Shown: positions 1-37,350 of the stretch, piece by piece | How the letters are laid out: each line of letters starts with the position of its first letter | How positions within the stretch are numbered: the stretch's first letter is position 1 | DNA from: Sorex araneus | Lineage: Eukaryota; Chordata; Mammalia; Eulipotyphla; Soricidae | Reading direction: 5' to 3' | DNA length: 64,000 bases | Assembly (NCBI RefSeq): GCF_027595985.1 | Contig: NC_073305.1 | Coordinates: 85,345,626 to 85,409,625 of the forward strand | Translations under genes and position numbers: made by a program | Notes under the pieces: model-generated | What the model was told of the DNA's origin: nothing | Database searches by the model: none | The model's input: only the letters and a program-made list of their open reading frames with translations

Positions 1-55
1 CCAAGAATGCTTCGTGCAAGGCAAATGCCCTACCCAATGTACTATTGCTCGCCCC
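1..55 (-). repeat. SOR-type SINE, head fragment cut by window edge
   Basis: The reverse complement reads as the tRNA-like head of the SINE (A-box region, GGGTAGG-like, then TTTGCCTTGCA). The body lies outside the window. Confidence 0.7.
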
Positions 56-165
56 TGCCCCCACTTGATAAGCTTTTCAATCAAAGCTAAGGACATTCAC
101 TCAAGGTTAGATTTGATAAGATAAAGTCAACAGCAGCAGACAGTTTCTCCTTTGAACAAATGAAC

Positions 166-300
166 AGGGACTGAACAGATAGTACAATGGGTAGGACACT
201 TGCCTTGCATATGGCCAGTTCAGGTTCTATCCTCAGCATGACATGTGGTTCCCTGAGCACAGAACCAGGAGTAAGCCTTCATCACCAAAACAAAACAAAA
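166..300 (+). repeat. SOR-type SINE, internally shortened
   Basis: It has the head (ACAGATAGTACAATGGGTAGG), then CTTGCCTTGCAT, a body with CCCTGAGCACAG and AACCAGGAGTAAGCC, and an A-rich tail from about 285. The middle of the body is missing relative to full copies such as the one at 54559. Confidence 0.75.
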
Positions 301-303
301 AAT

Positions 304-900
304 AGAAACAAGCAAAGAAAGAAAAGAAACAAACAGAGCAGGATCTTGGACTCTGCTATGAAACACAGACTGCATGCCCGCCCCTTCACACACACATATG
401 CATTTATTAACTAATCACTAGTCATGATTTATATTTAAAATAAAATAAAACTTCTAGGTAAAAATAAATTATTAGAACTAGTGCATCTAAACACTACATA
501 GATTGTGTTAAGTTAGTAATGGTTCTAACTTAGAAAAGATAAATTTTATTTTAATTTCATAGTGACCGTCACAATTTATTCTCACCTTATAATGTTTTAT
601 TTCCTTTAGCAAGGTATTCTTTTGCTCTTGTTTATCTTTGTATTTGTATAATGCCTTAGAAAAGAGGCAGTTAACTATTTATAGAATGAAAGGACCCCAC
701 AAAAGCATCAAGATATCATCAGAAGCTGCAAATATAACAAAATTGAAGTTTTCATTTCAATTTCCTGTATGGTCTCAGATAATTCTTTATTCTGGAAATC
801 CCATACTTTTAATCTAGTGATCAAAAAAATCTAAATGAAAGTGATGAGAGAGGGAAAGAGTTGAAAATTGAGGATTTAAAAGAAATACACCGTAAACTTA
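304..900. other. AT-rich unique sequence
   Basis: I see no gene, RNA or recognisable repeat here. Short open frames are chance. Confidence 0.5.
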
Positions 901-1072
901 AGGGCTGGAGTGATAGCATAGAGTATAGGGCACTTCCTTGCATGAAGCTGACCTGGGTTCAACACTCAGCACCCCACATGGTGCCCTCATTCACCAGGAG
1001 TGACCCCTGAGCCCTGAGGACAGAACCTGGAGTAAGCCCTAAATACTGCCAGGTGTAGCACCAAAACAATAA
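901..1072 (+). repeat. SOR-type SINE
   Basis: The head GGGCTGGAGTGATAGCATAG, a degenerate B box (GGTTCAACAC) and the body (CACCAGGAGTGACCCCTGAG) are all present. It ends in a CAAAACAATAAC tail. It is moderately diverged, so not recent. Confidence 0.8.
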
Positions 1073-1374
1073 CAAACCCAGGTTAGTTGGATCTCAAATA
1101 TTTTTCACTTTTTTTTCACTTCCTAATGGTAGAGTGCATGAAGATACTTTACATCAGAGTAAAAGAATACTTCATCATTTCTTAAGTAATAGAAACAGTT
1201 TTATAATAAATCTTGACACACTCCAGACATTAAAGAAAGATTTGGGAAATGTTTCTATTCATTGTATTCGTATTGTTACCTAAAATGTTTATTGTTTTAC
1301 TTTTGTTTAATATATTTTTTGGTGAATTAAGAAGATACACTGTTATTGTGGAATAGAGAGAAAAATAATTCTTT

Positions 1375-1525
1375 TGGTGGGGGTGTGTCTGAGACAGTCC
1401 TCCTGGCAATTCTCAAAACAGCCTGAGTGGTGCCAGGAATTACCCTGGACTCCTGAGGGCCCTTCTTCAGGGATACCCCTGGCAGTATTCTGGGGACCAT
1501 GTGGTGTCTGGGACTGAAACATGAT
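1375..1525 (-). repeat. Degenerate SOR-type SINE body
   Basis: Antisense body landmarks remain (CCTGGCAATTCTCA, GGTGCCAGGAATTACCC, GGGGACCATGTGGTGTCTGG), but the tRNA-like head is lost and the spacing is disturbed. An old copy. Confidence 0.5.
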
Positions 1526-1529
1526 TTTT

Positions 1530-1665
1530 TAAAAATTTTTTATTAGTGAATCACCATGAGGTACAGTTACAAACTTATGAGCTTTCGTGTTTGCATTTCA
1601 GTCATACAGTGATCATTTACCATCCCTCCACCAGTGCTCATTCTCCACCAATGTTCAGGTAGATG
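1530..1665 (-). mobile_element. L1 3'-end fragment (antisense)
   Basis: A T-rich start (complement of the poly(A)) is followed by AATCACCATGAGGTACAGTT, TTTCAGTCATACAGTGATCA and CCCTCCACCAGTGC. The same wording recurs at 53480, 57135 and 59693, so this is a dispersed family. Position and sense match mammalian L1 3' UTRs. Confidence 0.65.
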
Positions 1666-3050
1666 AAGGCATGTGCATGTATTCTATCTGTCCAACCCCA
1701 GAAAAACACTTTATGCAAAACACCTCAGCAATAAATGTTACTGTTCATTGTTTAGAGCAACAAACATAATAGTGCAAAGAGTTTTGAAACTTGTTAATAA
1801 GGAGTCTGCCTATGAATGCAATTATTGAATAAATCCTCAGGAAATAATTATTATCTTTTAGCTATCAACATATATTCCTTAAAAAGTGTAAATAAAAGTC
1901 CCAAAAGGCCCCTTATTCATACCCTAAAATATTAATTTATATTTTTATTCCCAGAAGCCACCCATAGAAATTCTATTTAACATGAAAGAAAAAGTGATAA
2001 TGACATAAGCAACATTATCAGTTTGACAAACTAATGAGGCTATCAAGTATAATTATGGTGATGTTATTTCTGCTAATAGAAATAAGATAACACGTGCTGT
2101 ACATGGAAACATGTGCTCAGTAACATGTACAATTCCCCAATCAGATCATACTCAGACAGATACAGAAATAATGGGATCTTGCACATATCTCTCTCAATGC
2201 CAGAACTTTGCAATTACTAATTGGTTAAATTCATGATGCAATGGCAAAACATCACAGTAGAACCACAATATCCTGACATTGTAAGGGACTTTCCTGTTCA
2301 GAATGATATAAGCAACCACCTATATGACTTAGCATTGTAAGGGACCCATCCTCAATAGGTAACAGGTCTTGTTTGTATCCTACAGGAACTAAAGAGCTCA
2401 CCATAATCAAAGTTGTCTTGTCCGGTGTTTAAAATATTTAGAAAAAAGTTCTCTCACACTGAATTTAACTGGCCTCCTGGTAACAACTGTCTGTTGAATC
2501 TAATTCTATATCTTTTAACAAAAAGTTAGTATTTTCACTTAAATGTTTTGTGCCCATTTGGACCAACCATTTTGCTAGCTGCTAGCAAAATATCAGCAAA
2601 CAAGAAAAATGCTATGCCTTTTTCCAACTTCTTTTTCCCTAGAAAGACCCAAAAAGGCTGGTCATCAGAGTTCACATCCCTAAGTTTTTTTTCTGTTTTA
2701 GGATAATTTTGTCAACGTGTCTCCAATGAAGTGGTTTATGGGATTTTTTTCATCTAGTTCCTTTGTATTGTAATATTTTTTGGTTTATTGGTGGTAATCT
2801 TAAAGCAATCCACCCCAATTGAGCACTGTATTTGAAATACAGTTTGACTAGCACGTAGAGGACCATAGAATTGCGGCTCCTCTGAACCTAAAAACATAGT
2901 CTTTATTAAGACAACCTGAGATTGCACACACTATCTGTGTTTATCACAGAAATTCTTGGGCATGATGTTGACAAGGGTATGATGTGGTTATTTTGTTTCA
3001 GACACCATAGGACCTTGAACAATGGGAACTGGAACCAGTGGGTCTCTTTT
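1666..3050. other. Unassigned intergenic sequence
   Basis: AT-rich sequence without convincing genes or repeats. A 16-bp self-complementary stretch around 2572-2592 (TTTTGCTAGC/GCTAGCAAAA) is the only structure noted. Confidence 0.4.
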
Positions 3051-3054
3051 TGTT

Positions 3055-3214
3055 TATTTTTGTTTGGGGACCACACCCGGTGATACTCAGGGTTTCTTCC
3101 TACTTCTGTACTAGGGATATTCCTGGAGGAGTTCGGGGGACCAAATTAGTGCCAGTGATCAAACGGGGTCAACAGAGTGCAAAGCTAGTGCTCTGCCCAC
3201 TGTACTAGCCCCAA
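3055..3214 (-). repeat. SOR-type SINE, diverged
   Basis: Reads TTTGGGGACCACACCCGGTG at the A-tail end and CTGCCCACTGTACTAGCCCC at the head end. Several indels in the body mark it as old. Confidence 0.7.
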
Positions 3215-3218
3215 GCAT

Positions 3219-3304
3219 TGAGTCTTTTTTTAAATTAATTATTTTTAATTTTTTTATTTGTATAAGGTTGTTCACAATAATTTATTACATTCAATATTTA
3301 ATAG
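3219..3304 (-). mobile_element. Possible L1 3'-end scrap
   Basis: An AT-rich stretch with GGTTGTTCACAATAATTTAT resembles the L1 3'-end wording at 57180 (GCTGTTCACAATTGGA). It directly abuts the RTE copy that follows. Confidence 0.35.
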
Positions 3305-3772
3305 TGGGCCCTATGAAAACAAGATGAGAACGCTATTCGGGTATCCCAAAGAGGAATCGAAAGAGCTATGTTTGAAGTATCACGTTTCACTCAAGTGAGA
3401 GAAGGAATCTGGAGTTCCGACCTCCATCAACAATCAAGAATTAGGGACACTGTCTCGTTTGCCAAGGCATCAAAAATCAGATGGGCTGGACACATAATGT
3501 GATTTAGATATGACTGCTGGACTAGAGCTGTTACCGACTGGATTCCATGGGACGTCAAAAGATTGAGTGGCTGCCCACCTACGAGATGGTCAGGATTCTT
3601 CATTAAAACCCTGAACGAACGGTTTGAGGCTCTTCCTGTTCCTGGAGTAAGCAGATACCATTGGGCTACACTAGCACAGGACAGGGATGAATAGAGACGT
3701 TACTGGCTCCCACTCTAGCAAATCAAAAATCAAAGGGATGACAAAGTGAGTGATACAAGTGATAATAACACA
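3305..3772 (+). mobile_element. RTE-type LINE, 5'-truncated 3' end (RTE1_Sar-like)
   Basis: One reading frame from 3326 gives about 147 codons of the C-terminus of an RTE-type retrotransposon protein. Visible blocks are VSQRGIERAMFEVSRFTQVR, KASKIRWAGHIM, WTRAVTDWIPWDVKR, GCPPTRWSGFF, HWATLARDRDE and RRYWLPL. The frame is broken only by three nonsense codons (TGA 3500, TAG 3692, TAG 3716) and has no frameshift, so the copy is dead but fairly young. It ends in a GTGATACA-like tail rather than poly(A), typical of RTE. The wording matches nematode RTE elements, and a shrew family of this kind (RTE1_Sar) is known. It lacks the endonuclease and most of the reverse transcriptase. The family assignment is from memory. 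Confidence 0.85.
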
Positions 3773-4070
3773 AGTTGTTGGTTTTTTCATGTCTCCTTCT
3801 TTCAGTCATCCTCCCCTTCACACTTATGCTTTTGTTCCTTCTATTTTTGCTAAGCTATTGCTTTGGGGATTTTTCCCAAAGTTTCTATTTTGTTCCACTT
3901 GTTGTTTAATTTTCTTCTTATAATGCAACATACTGACTAATCTCCCCAATGTTTGGTATCTAAAAACCAATGAACTCATATTCTAATTCTTCTTCTGAAA
4001 CACCATACTTTAAGAATGTATTAGAATGAATAAATATGCAATAACAAAGGCCCAAGGGAGATTAATGAAG
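3773..4070. other. Unassigned sequence
   Basis: A short AT-rich interval between the RTE copy and the next SINE. Nothing recognised. Confidence 0.4.
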
Positions 4071-4216
4071 TAGGTCAGAGATAGCTCAATGGATTGAGTG
4101 CATGCATTGCCTGCAGGAGGCCCAGATTCGAACCTTCGAACCAACACCTATGTGATATGCCCTTCTCTACCTCTGGGACTAGTCACCAGGTGGGGCACCG
4201 CCCCCCAAAAAAAATA
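4071..4216 (+). repeat. Older tRNA-derived SINE, variant of SOR
   Basis: Head AGAGATAGCTCAATGGATTG and B-box-like AGATTCGAACC, then a diverged body ending CACCAGGTGGGGCACC and an A-rich tail at 4201. The body differs from standard SOR copies, so this may be a different or older subfamily. Confidence 0.55.
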
Positions 4217-4309
4217 AAGAAAACTATTGAAGCAATAGTTTTAATCCAATTTTCATTAATCAACCACCTCCGAAGACAAATATTCAAAATGTGTAAATTT
4301 GTGATGGTA

Positions 4310-4595
4310 ACAGTAACTAAACTATACTAAGTGTTTTCCTTATGCTGGAGGCCCAAAAAATAATTCTACGTGTATTATCTCATTTATTCATCTTTCCCAA
4401 CACCATGCAACAGTTACTGCTATATGGACGTGTTTCATGCGATAAGTGTCTCATATGAAAATATGCTTGAAATGTTTCAGATGAAGAACACTGGGGTTCA
4501 GAAAGGTCCAGAACTGATCCTAAGTGTCCAGGGAGGAAGTGAAAGATCTGTATTCACACCCAATGTCTTTTATTCCAAAGCTCAAGTCCTTAGTT
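4310..4595 (+). repeat. MIR element, degenerate
   Basis: MIR landmarks in order: TAAGTGTTTTCCTTATG, GTGTATTATCTCATTTATTC, CAACACCATGCAAC, then CAGATGAAGAACACTGGGGT and CAGAAAGGTC. This is an ancient mammalian SINE. The open frame over it is chance. Confidence 0.6.
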
Positions 4596-5384
4596 AAAAG
4601 TCACATTGTCTCCAAATACCATGGCATCAGCGAACCCAGACAGGAAATCCAAGGAGAAATACTTGAAATATCTCCGTGACCTCTAGGTACGTCATGTTCC
4701 CAGTACAGAATTTAGTAAATCTATAACAAAAGGAAAAGAGAACATCTGAAGTGACCTGCTCTTTCTGAATCTGGACTGTGTGCTAGAACTCTCCTCTGCC
4801 AACCTAGAGGGCATGACCATTGCACCTTGACAAATTACACTACCACTTTTTAGAAGGAAATAGGGGCTTGATTCCACATCTTTGACTTCTAGTTCCCATC
4901 TTTTATTCTCTTTCTGAAAAAAGAAGGGCTGGTGGGGGGGGGTAGTATCTTCCAGTCTTTGCTTTTCTCGAAATTGCTTCCCTTTTACATATTTTATCAA
5001 AGGTTACTTATCATAATTTCAAGATCAAAACCACAAACTCTTTTAGTACATTAGGGTGTGATTCTTTTAGATTTAGAAGCTTGAACTCTTTCAAAGTGCC
5101 TATTAGGTACTATTAAAATGATATCCTCTTCCCTTAAGCTGTATTCTTATCCTTTTTTTGTTTGCTATTTTCTTAGATGATATTCCTAAAAACTGTGTGC
5201 ATGCGTGATTATCATTTAATCAAAAGATTAGGGTCAGTTCTCTTAAACTCTTCCCCCAGAGGGTCTCAGAGAGTTGAGATTTTGCTGAAACATGTTCAGA
5301 AAAGAATACTTTGATTAAAAAAATTTCTTTAATAGCTACTTGATGCTTTCAAAAATTTCATAAAGTTCATTTCTCTGAAAGAAA

Positions 5385-5520
5385 TTTGGGTGTCTCCCAG
5401 TAAATTCTCCTCATTTTATAGATTTTTCTCGATAGTTTTGAGGAAAAAAAGTGAGATCTGGAAAGGTCAACAGACTTACCCAAGGTGACATAACTGGTAA
5501 GTGAAAGAGTCATCTTATTA
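5385..5520 (+). repeat. MIR element fragment
   Basis: CTCATTTTATAGAT, then TGAGGAAA, ACTTACCCAAGGTGACATAA and CTGGTAAGTGAAAGAG match the core of MIR in order. Confidence 0.6.
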
Positions 5521-6275
5521 AAGAACCAAAAAGTCATAAAATGAATGACTCTTGTCCATTTTTGTAAAAAAAAAACAATAAAGTGAATTTTAGGAAGTTG
5601 TTCCAATGCAATGTTAATTTCTTTCAAATGTCCCTTAGACTTAAGAGACACTTCAGTTCTGAGGTTATATATTGTATGTGTTTATTCATGCTTTAAAGGT
5701 TATATTTCTGCTCTACATCTTTCCATGTCTTTATTTGCAAATTTTTCCTCACAGATATGTATTGGTCTATTGGTTGCATTTTGACACCAAATTGTTTAGT
5801 GTTCTCATTTTTTGAGATTGCTCCTTCTTAAGGCAATAATATGGAACATGTCCACAATGATGGAAATACCTGTCTTCCCGCATTAGTCACACCAGGAAAG
5901 GCACCTCTCACATTGTGTATGGGGAAATATCCATTGGTTTAGGAAACGAGTGTTCTGTAGCTGTTTGCATCATTTACTTCACCACCACCCCCATCTCCCA
6001 CTTATTTAATCTCTTTGTCTTCAGGAGATAGAAATGTGAAAACTGTTGCCTTGGCAACTTCATACCCTCACAATTAAATGGAAAAGCCAAAGGAGTTCAG
6101 AACAGCTAAAATACATAATAAAATTACTACGGCTTCTCAAAAGTTTGAAAGAAAGGAGTTTCCATGGTCATCATTTTCCCCCAAAATGATTTCAATAAAT
6201 ATCACTCTACCAATTCACAAACACACATTTGACTATTTATTATGGTTAAAGTAAGAAATCCTTCCCCCCTCCCCC
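5521..6275. other. Unassigned intergenic sequence
   Basis: No gene, RNA or clear repeat recognised. Confidence 0.4.
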
Positions 6276-6465
6276 ATAGGTCAGAATGATAATAGTGTGG
6301 CTAAGGCACTTGTCTTGCAAGTGGCCAATCCCTGTTTGATCTCCAGCGAACATGGTCCCTAGCGCCCTCTGTAGCCCCTCGAGCTCACCAGGAATCATCC
6401 CTGAGTGCTGAGTCAGCAGCAAAACCTGAGCACAAGCAGGTTTGTCCCCCAAACAAACAAACAAC
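6276..6465 (+). repeat. SOR-type SINE, diverged
   Basis: Head-like AGAATGATAATAGTGTGGCT, CACTTGTCTTGCAAGTGGCC, GTTTGATCTCC, then CACCAGGAATCATCCCTGAG and a CAAACAAACAAAC tail. Confidence 0.65.
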
Positions 6466-7152
6466 ATCCTATTCTTCCAATGTTTTCCCCAATCTCTACA
6501 ATCATGAGATAATTTCACCCTCAAAAGAAAAAAAAAGTGAGTTTTTGGTGGCAGGAGGGGGCGGGGAAGGACACCGGGCATTGCTGAAGGAATCATATGA
6601 CATACCAGGCTGCAAACACATGAAATGCTTTAACCTCTGTATTATCTCTCGAGCCCTCCTCATTACATTCTTAAAACATTTTTAATAACACGTATGCAAA
6701 TATTAGTCTCTCCTGCTTTGTTTCTTCAAACTCAGTCACATAAACGATTGGTATTAGAGCCACCACATAAATCCCAGGGCAGGAGCTAAAACTATAGTTT
6801 CGCCTATTTGACAATAATTCTTAACAAATTCTTGTGAAAATACATAAACAAGATTCAAAGACAATTATGATCATGAGAAAGTTTCAGAGCATAATCGTGG
6901 TTGAAACATACTGTAACAATAGAAAGAGCAGCTGTCAAGTCTTACTAATCAAGTAGGTGAACAACAATGCTTCTGAGAGGAAGGGGCAGGGAAGCATGGG
7001 ACAGGCCAGAGCTAGTCAACAGTGGCTTCTCTCTCTTCTTTGCCCAGGAAAACAAGAAAAACCTCTGGAAAAACATAATTCAAAAATACGATTTTCCTAA
7101 TTTGAGAAAGAAGGAAGAAAGGAAAGCTGAAGACTGCTTCTTTTTAATTTAA
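6466..7152. other. Unassigned intergenic sequence
   Basis: No recognisable feature. A purine-rich open frame around 6967-7152 has no family resemblance and I treat it as chance. Confidence 0.4.
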
Positions 7153-7313
7153 TTTTATTTTTATTTTGGGGTCAAACCCGGTGATGCTCCAGGTTTACTC
7201 CTGGCTCTGCACTCAGGAATCACTCCTGGGGACCATATGGGATGCTGGGATTCGAACCCAGGTCCTCCCGTGCAAGGCAAATGTCCTACCCGCTGTGCTA
7301 TCGCTCCAGCCCC
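7153..7313 (-). repeat. SOR-type SINE
   Basis: Well-preserved antisense copy: GGTCAAACCCGGTGATGCTC, CTCTGCACTCAGGAATCACT, CCATATGGGATGCTGGGATT, and the head as GCTGTGCTATCGCTCCAGCC. Confidence 0.85.
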
Positions 7314-7339
7314 TGTTTGTATGTCTTAGGGGGATGATG

Positions 7340-7770
7340 TTACCACACCTCAACCACCATCAAAGTGCCAATATCCCTTCAACACCATCCACAGGATTCT
7401 TTCAGTCAACCCCCTCCCCTCCAAACACTAACATGCCCACATCGTGATAACCTCAATTCCATGGCAGTTTAAACCCTTCGTTTTTCTTGATTATTGTCTG
7501 TTTCCTTGCTTTCTTTTGTATTTATTTTGTATTTTTTCTTGCCTCTCTAGATTATTTTGCTAAGCATGACCCTGTAAATTTCATTCATGTTGTGGCAAAA
7601 GGAAAGATCTCATCTTTCTTATTGCTGACTAACAGTCTATTGTGTTTTTATATCACACCTCCTTAGTTCACGCAACTGTAATTTGTTACTTGGGTGGTTT
7701 CCAGCTCACAGGATTTATTTTGATGAATTTTACAATCCCATTTCATTGTGAAGTATGCCAAAGTGCAGAC
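7340..7770 (-). mobile_element. L1 3' UTR fragment (antisense)
   Basis: The sequence follows the usual antisense L1 3' UTR order: a C-rich stretch, then CATTCATGTTGTGGC, a degenerate tract corresponding to the familiar AGTATTCCATTGTGTA wording (here AACAGTCTATTGTGTTTT), then GGGTGGTTTCCAGC. It is clearly older than the copy at 59693. Confidence 0.5.
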
Positions 7771-8140
7771 TATTTTATAATTTGCCCAACAAGCCAGAAT
7801 GAGAAGAGACAATTTTGATAAAATTATTCTAACTCTAATACTTTGCTTTTCCCTCATACTATTATTTTTATGTTTGGGGAAGGTGAACAAGAAAAACTGA
7901 GGCAGGCCATATCACATGTAAAATCTATCCCCTTCCCCCAGGGTGTATAATTTGCACTAAGTTAGGTGCCAAGACGAGGAATAGGAAAGCCTGAGAAATT
8001 CAGAAAAATTATTATTTTAATTTTAAAGGAGAGAAGAAATGAGGTGGCTAGCAATTGACTTTGACCGAAGGTAATTAAAAGAAAAAACAGTATTTGTTAT
8101 TAAAAAAAAAAAAAAAGTTTTAAGTCAACTTCGAAAATCG

Positions 8141-8156
8141 CCAGCAGAGGGCTCCA
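8141..8156 (+). promoter_or_regulatory. CTCF-like motif
   Basis: CCAGCAGAGGGCTC fits the CTCF core CCASYAGRKGGCRS with one mismatch. It points toward TFAP2B in the same orientation as the weaker motif at 8767. Confidence 0.4.
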
Positions 8157-8766
8157 ACTTGGGTACGTTCGTTTTGGACTAGCGGCTCCTCAGCCTAAGG
8201 AAAACACTTTCTCCAACAAGAGATTCAGAAAAGGAGATTACTCACCCGACTCTCGCTCTCCCTCCTCCCCCTGCTGTTGTCAACGGAAATAAATATAAGT
8301 GAACGGGTGGGAAATAAATATAACGAGCTGGGATGTCTGCAGCGCGCTGCCTTGGCGATTCTGTGCCCAGATGAAGAAATATGGGCGCAGGGCAAGAAGA
8401 AATACAAAACGAAACGATGATGAAAATGCATTTTCACTTGCTAAGCTTCCCTTCGCAGTCGGTTGGTTTTGCTTTCGCGTGCGTTGACTGAGACCTTGCG
8501 GGAAGCTTTTTCTGCATCACGAGATGAACATGCAAAGTCACAGAACGTGAAGAGCAAAAGGAAGCCTCACTAGAGACTGAACTTTTTACTTGTACATTTT
8601 CTGACTGTTAGAATGCTTTGACTTCTGGAACAGTTTGGAAAGTTAGTAGATGTAGAAAATAACTAAACTTTTAGAAAGCTCTCAAAGTTAACAGGTTCCC
8701 CAGAACCCAAAGAAATCGCTGGAAAAGAAATCGAGCAACTGTTCTGGATTTGCTTATACAAAAGCT

Positions 8767-8782
8767 CGACAGAGGGCGCTGT
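8767..8782 (+). promoter_or_regulatory. Weaker CTCF-like motif
   Basis: TCGACAGAGGGCGCTG keeps the CAGAGGGCGCTG half of the CTCF core but mismatches at the 5' part. Confidence 0.3.
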
Positions 8783-11170
8783 TGCCCGCTCAATGACTTA
8801 GGGACGGTTTCCCTAGGAAAATTCCCCTTACAATTTCTAGGATTTGTTGAATAACGCCCACATTGAAAAATTGACTCGGGTTTTAATTGTCGCTGTGTAT
8901 TTCTATAGGTATCTCTTTACCTAGCTGTATGTGTGTTTTTAAATTTATGTTTTGTCAGTTTTCCTAAAGAATTTATACTAATGATCACCATTTAAAGATG
9001 TTTATGATTTTTTAAATTCCTAATACTCGCTTCAAATAAAAATTGAAAAATGAAGTCTATGTATAAAAGACTATAATGTAGCTACATTAACAAAGTAATA
9101 CATATATATATATTTAAGTTTTCTACAGAAAAATATTCCTCTATCAGTTTTTTGTTCTGTCAAGCTTTAGAATTTCTTTGAGACTAATCAATGATATATT
9201 TTTAAAAGAGGCTTTAAAAGGTGTTCAAAGCGTTTGGAGAAAAAAAGCTTACAATTTTTCCAAATTGTTTTTTATTTGGATTGAAATGCCCCATATATTT
9301 TTAAAAAGATAATGAGGTTATTGATTTGAAAGGGGAAAGACAATTATTCCCACTAATAAATCTGTGTCAACAGAACCTCAATTTTTGAAATCTTTAATAC
9401 TTATGTTGTAAAGTTTTGTGGGACTGATTTTAGTTCTGAAAGTGGTGGAATGGAGGATGAAACCTATTTCCAATTCCACCTCACATTAAAATTAGGGCTA
9501 ATGTTTTCTGATATCCAAAGCCAAATCTGGAGACAGAAAGATCTTTGCTCATTCTCCTGACAGGAAAATCTAACATAGGTTTTTTTTGTGATTTAGGGGG
9601 TTAGTATTTGGGGGGAAAGTCGAGAAAAAGAAAGAAGGAAGGAAAGAAGGAAGAGGGAAGGACGGAGTGAAGAAAGGAGAGTGGGAGAAAGGGGAAGGTA
9701 AAACCCAAAATGAACCTAGAAATTAAAGAGATTTATTTCTGAAGTTCTTCTGAAGCAGCTTCTGTGTGATTCTTTGAGTTACCATTTTCAAATGAAATCA
9801 AAAGTCGGCATGATTATTCATTCTGCAAGATATGAAACTTGTCGGTTTGGTTTTGATCCAGTCGATATGTGCTGTGATTGTCCGGAGCCCTCTGTTCCAA
9901 GTGCTGGGTCCCTGACCGCGCTCTCGCCGGCGCTCTTGCAGCGGTGAGAGTTAAAGACAATCGCCCTTTGCAGATTCACTCTTATCAGGTTTAATAACTT
10001 CCACCCAAATTGCCCCGGTTCCTCCTCATTCCCTCTTGTCATTTATTTTCTGCCCCTGGGGCAAAGATCTTCCGCTGGACTTTTCCTTCTGGCTGTGGGG
10101 ATCCTTCCACACCCTCCAAGGGACTAGAAAATGCGAAGGGGTGGGGAAAGGGGGAAGCATGAGGTGACTGACTGTGCGCTTGGTGGTGAAATTCAGAAAC
10201 GCTCTGCCTTTAATGAGTGCCCATTTTCCAGGTTTGGTTAACTTCGCTCTGGTCTTGTACCGTTTTTCGTAAGAAAAGAAAGATGCACATAGTCTTGCTA
10301 AGGAAAAAAATCCCCTGGAAACACCCCACTAGTCTCACCACCACCAAATCCCCACAGTTCTAAAATACTTTTCCCCATTTCTGGAAAGAATTCTGCTTAA
10401 ATCTTCCAGCGGGTTCAGGGGACTAATTGTTGATTAAAGCCACCTAAAAGTTATAAATAAAGATGCAAATGTAAAATGGTCAGTGCCTTTGTTTAAAAAA
10501 AAAATAGCTCAAAAAACTAACATTGGGTAAATGTGTGCATATGTTGTTCCCTGCATAAGAGAAAAAAGGTTAAAAAAAAAACTTCTTGAAATGGAGACTC
10601 TAGCCAAAATAATGGCACAGGGAAATCCGTTGAAAATACACACACACACAGTTCCTTTAAATGACAAGTACTACAAACTAAAGTGTGCAGATGAACATTT
10701 AAGTTTCCAAATGTGTTGAGCAAAATGACTAAAAAGTGTTAGAAAAGGTCTAGAAGTGATGGGCTGGATATTTTTTGTTCAAGAGTGACAGAGGTACGGT
10801 TAAAAGAGAGAGGGAGAAAAAAAAGTTGATAGTCAACAACGCTGAGAGATAATCCTCAAATGTCCTCAAATCCAGCTTTCAAAATACCTTGCTGCTGAAC
10901 ACGTAAGAATAGGAGCTTTTGTGTTAAAAGAAAAAAAAATCTCCGTATAATGGTCTCCCTTTTAAAATATACATAGAAAATAGGGGACTCTTGGCCCCCA
11001 GGTTTCTCATTATGGATTGTAAAGACTCTTGTCAGTGGCCACAATGATTCATCATTTTCAATACAGAGGCATTAAAATGTGTATATTTCTATTAATCCCA
11101 CAGAACAAGTCTCTCTCTCGTTTAAATGCCTGTTTAGAGTCCGGTAGACTGTGCCGGACCCAAGGGTGCT

Positions 11171-11178
11171 TATATAAG
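11171..11178 (+). promoter_or_regulatory. TFAP2B: Candidate TATA box of the upstream TFAP2B promoter
   Basis: TATATAAG lies 270 bp before the first coding ATG, which would place transcription start near 11200 and give a 5' UTR of about 240 nt. AT-rich TATA-like strings also occur at 11221-11231, so the exact start is uncertain. Confidence 0.4.
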
Positions 11179-11199
11179 TGAATGTGGGAGTCTGGGTGT

Positions 11200-11440
11200 A
11201 AATACGTATTTATGATTTTTTATAATATATATGTGTGTGGGTTGCATCTAACTCCTGTGTGTGTAATAATGTTTTCCTCTCTGCTGAGGCTCACTTCTCC
11301 AGCCTATTGTTTGAGACAACAGATATAAGTTGCGATGGGAGAGGAGCGTCGGATTTGGTGTGTATCCCCCATTTCCAATTATAGATGGATCATTACAGAC
11401 AGCGGAGTCCTGAGAAGCCAGACATCTGCTCCTCACATGA
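11200..11440 (+). other. TFAP2B: Probable 5' UTR of TFAP2B exon 1
   Basis: The interval between the candidate TATA box and the coding start has no splice signal that would separate it from exon 1. An upstream ATG at 11437 opens a six-codon frame that ends at TAG 11455-11457 and overlaps the main start, which may favour initiation at the second in-frame ATG. The 5' boundary is inferred. Confidence 0.45.

Positions 11441-37350
<25,910 letters not shown>

Larger units (their letters stand above)
7771..11170. other. TFAP2B 5' flank, repeat-poor
   Basis: About 3.4 kb without any SINE or L1 that I can recognise. It holds two CTCF-like motifs, a purine-rich GGAA/GAAGG tract (about 9625-9700), a short poly(A) at 8102-8116 and scattered AT-rich blocks. 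I infer regulatory DNA. No coding potential is supported. Confidence 0.5.
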
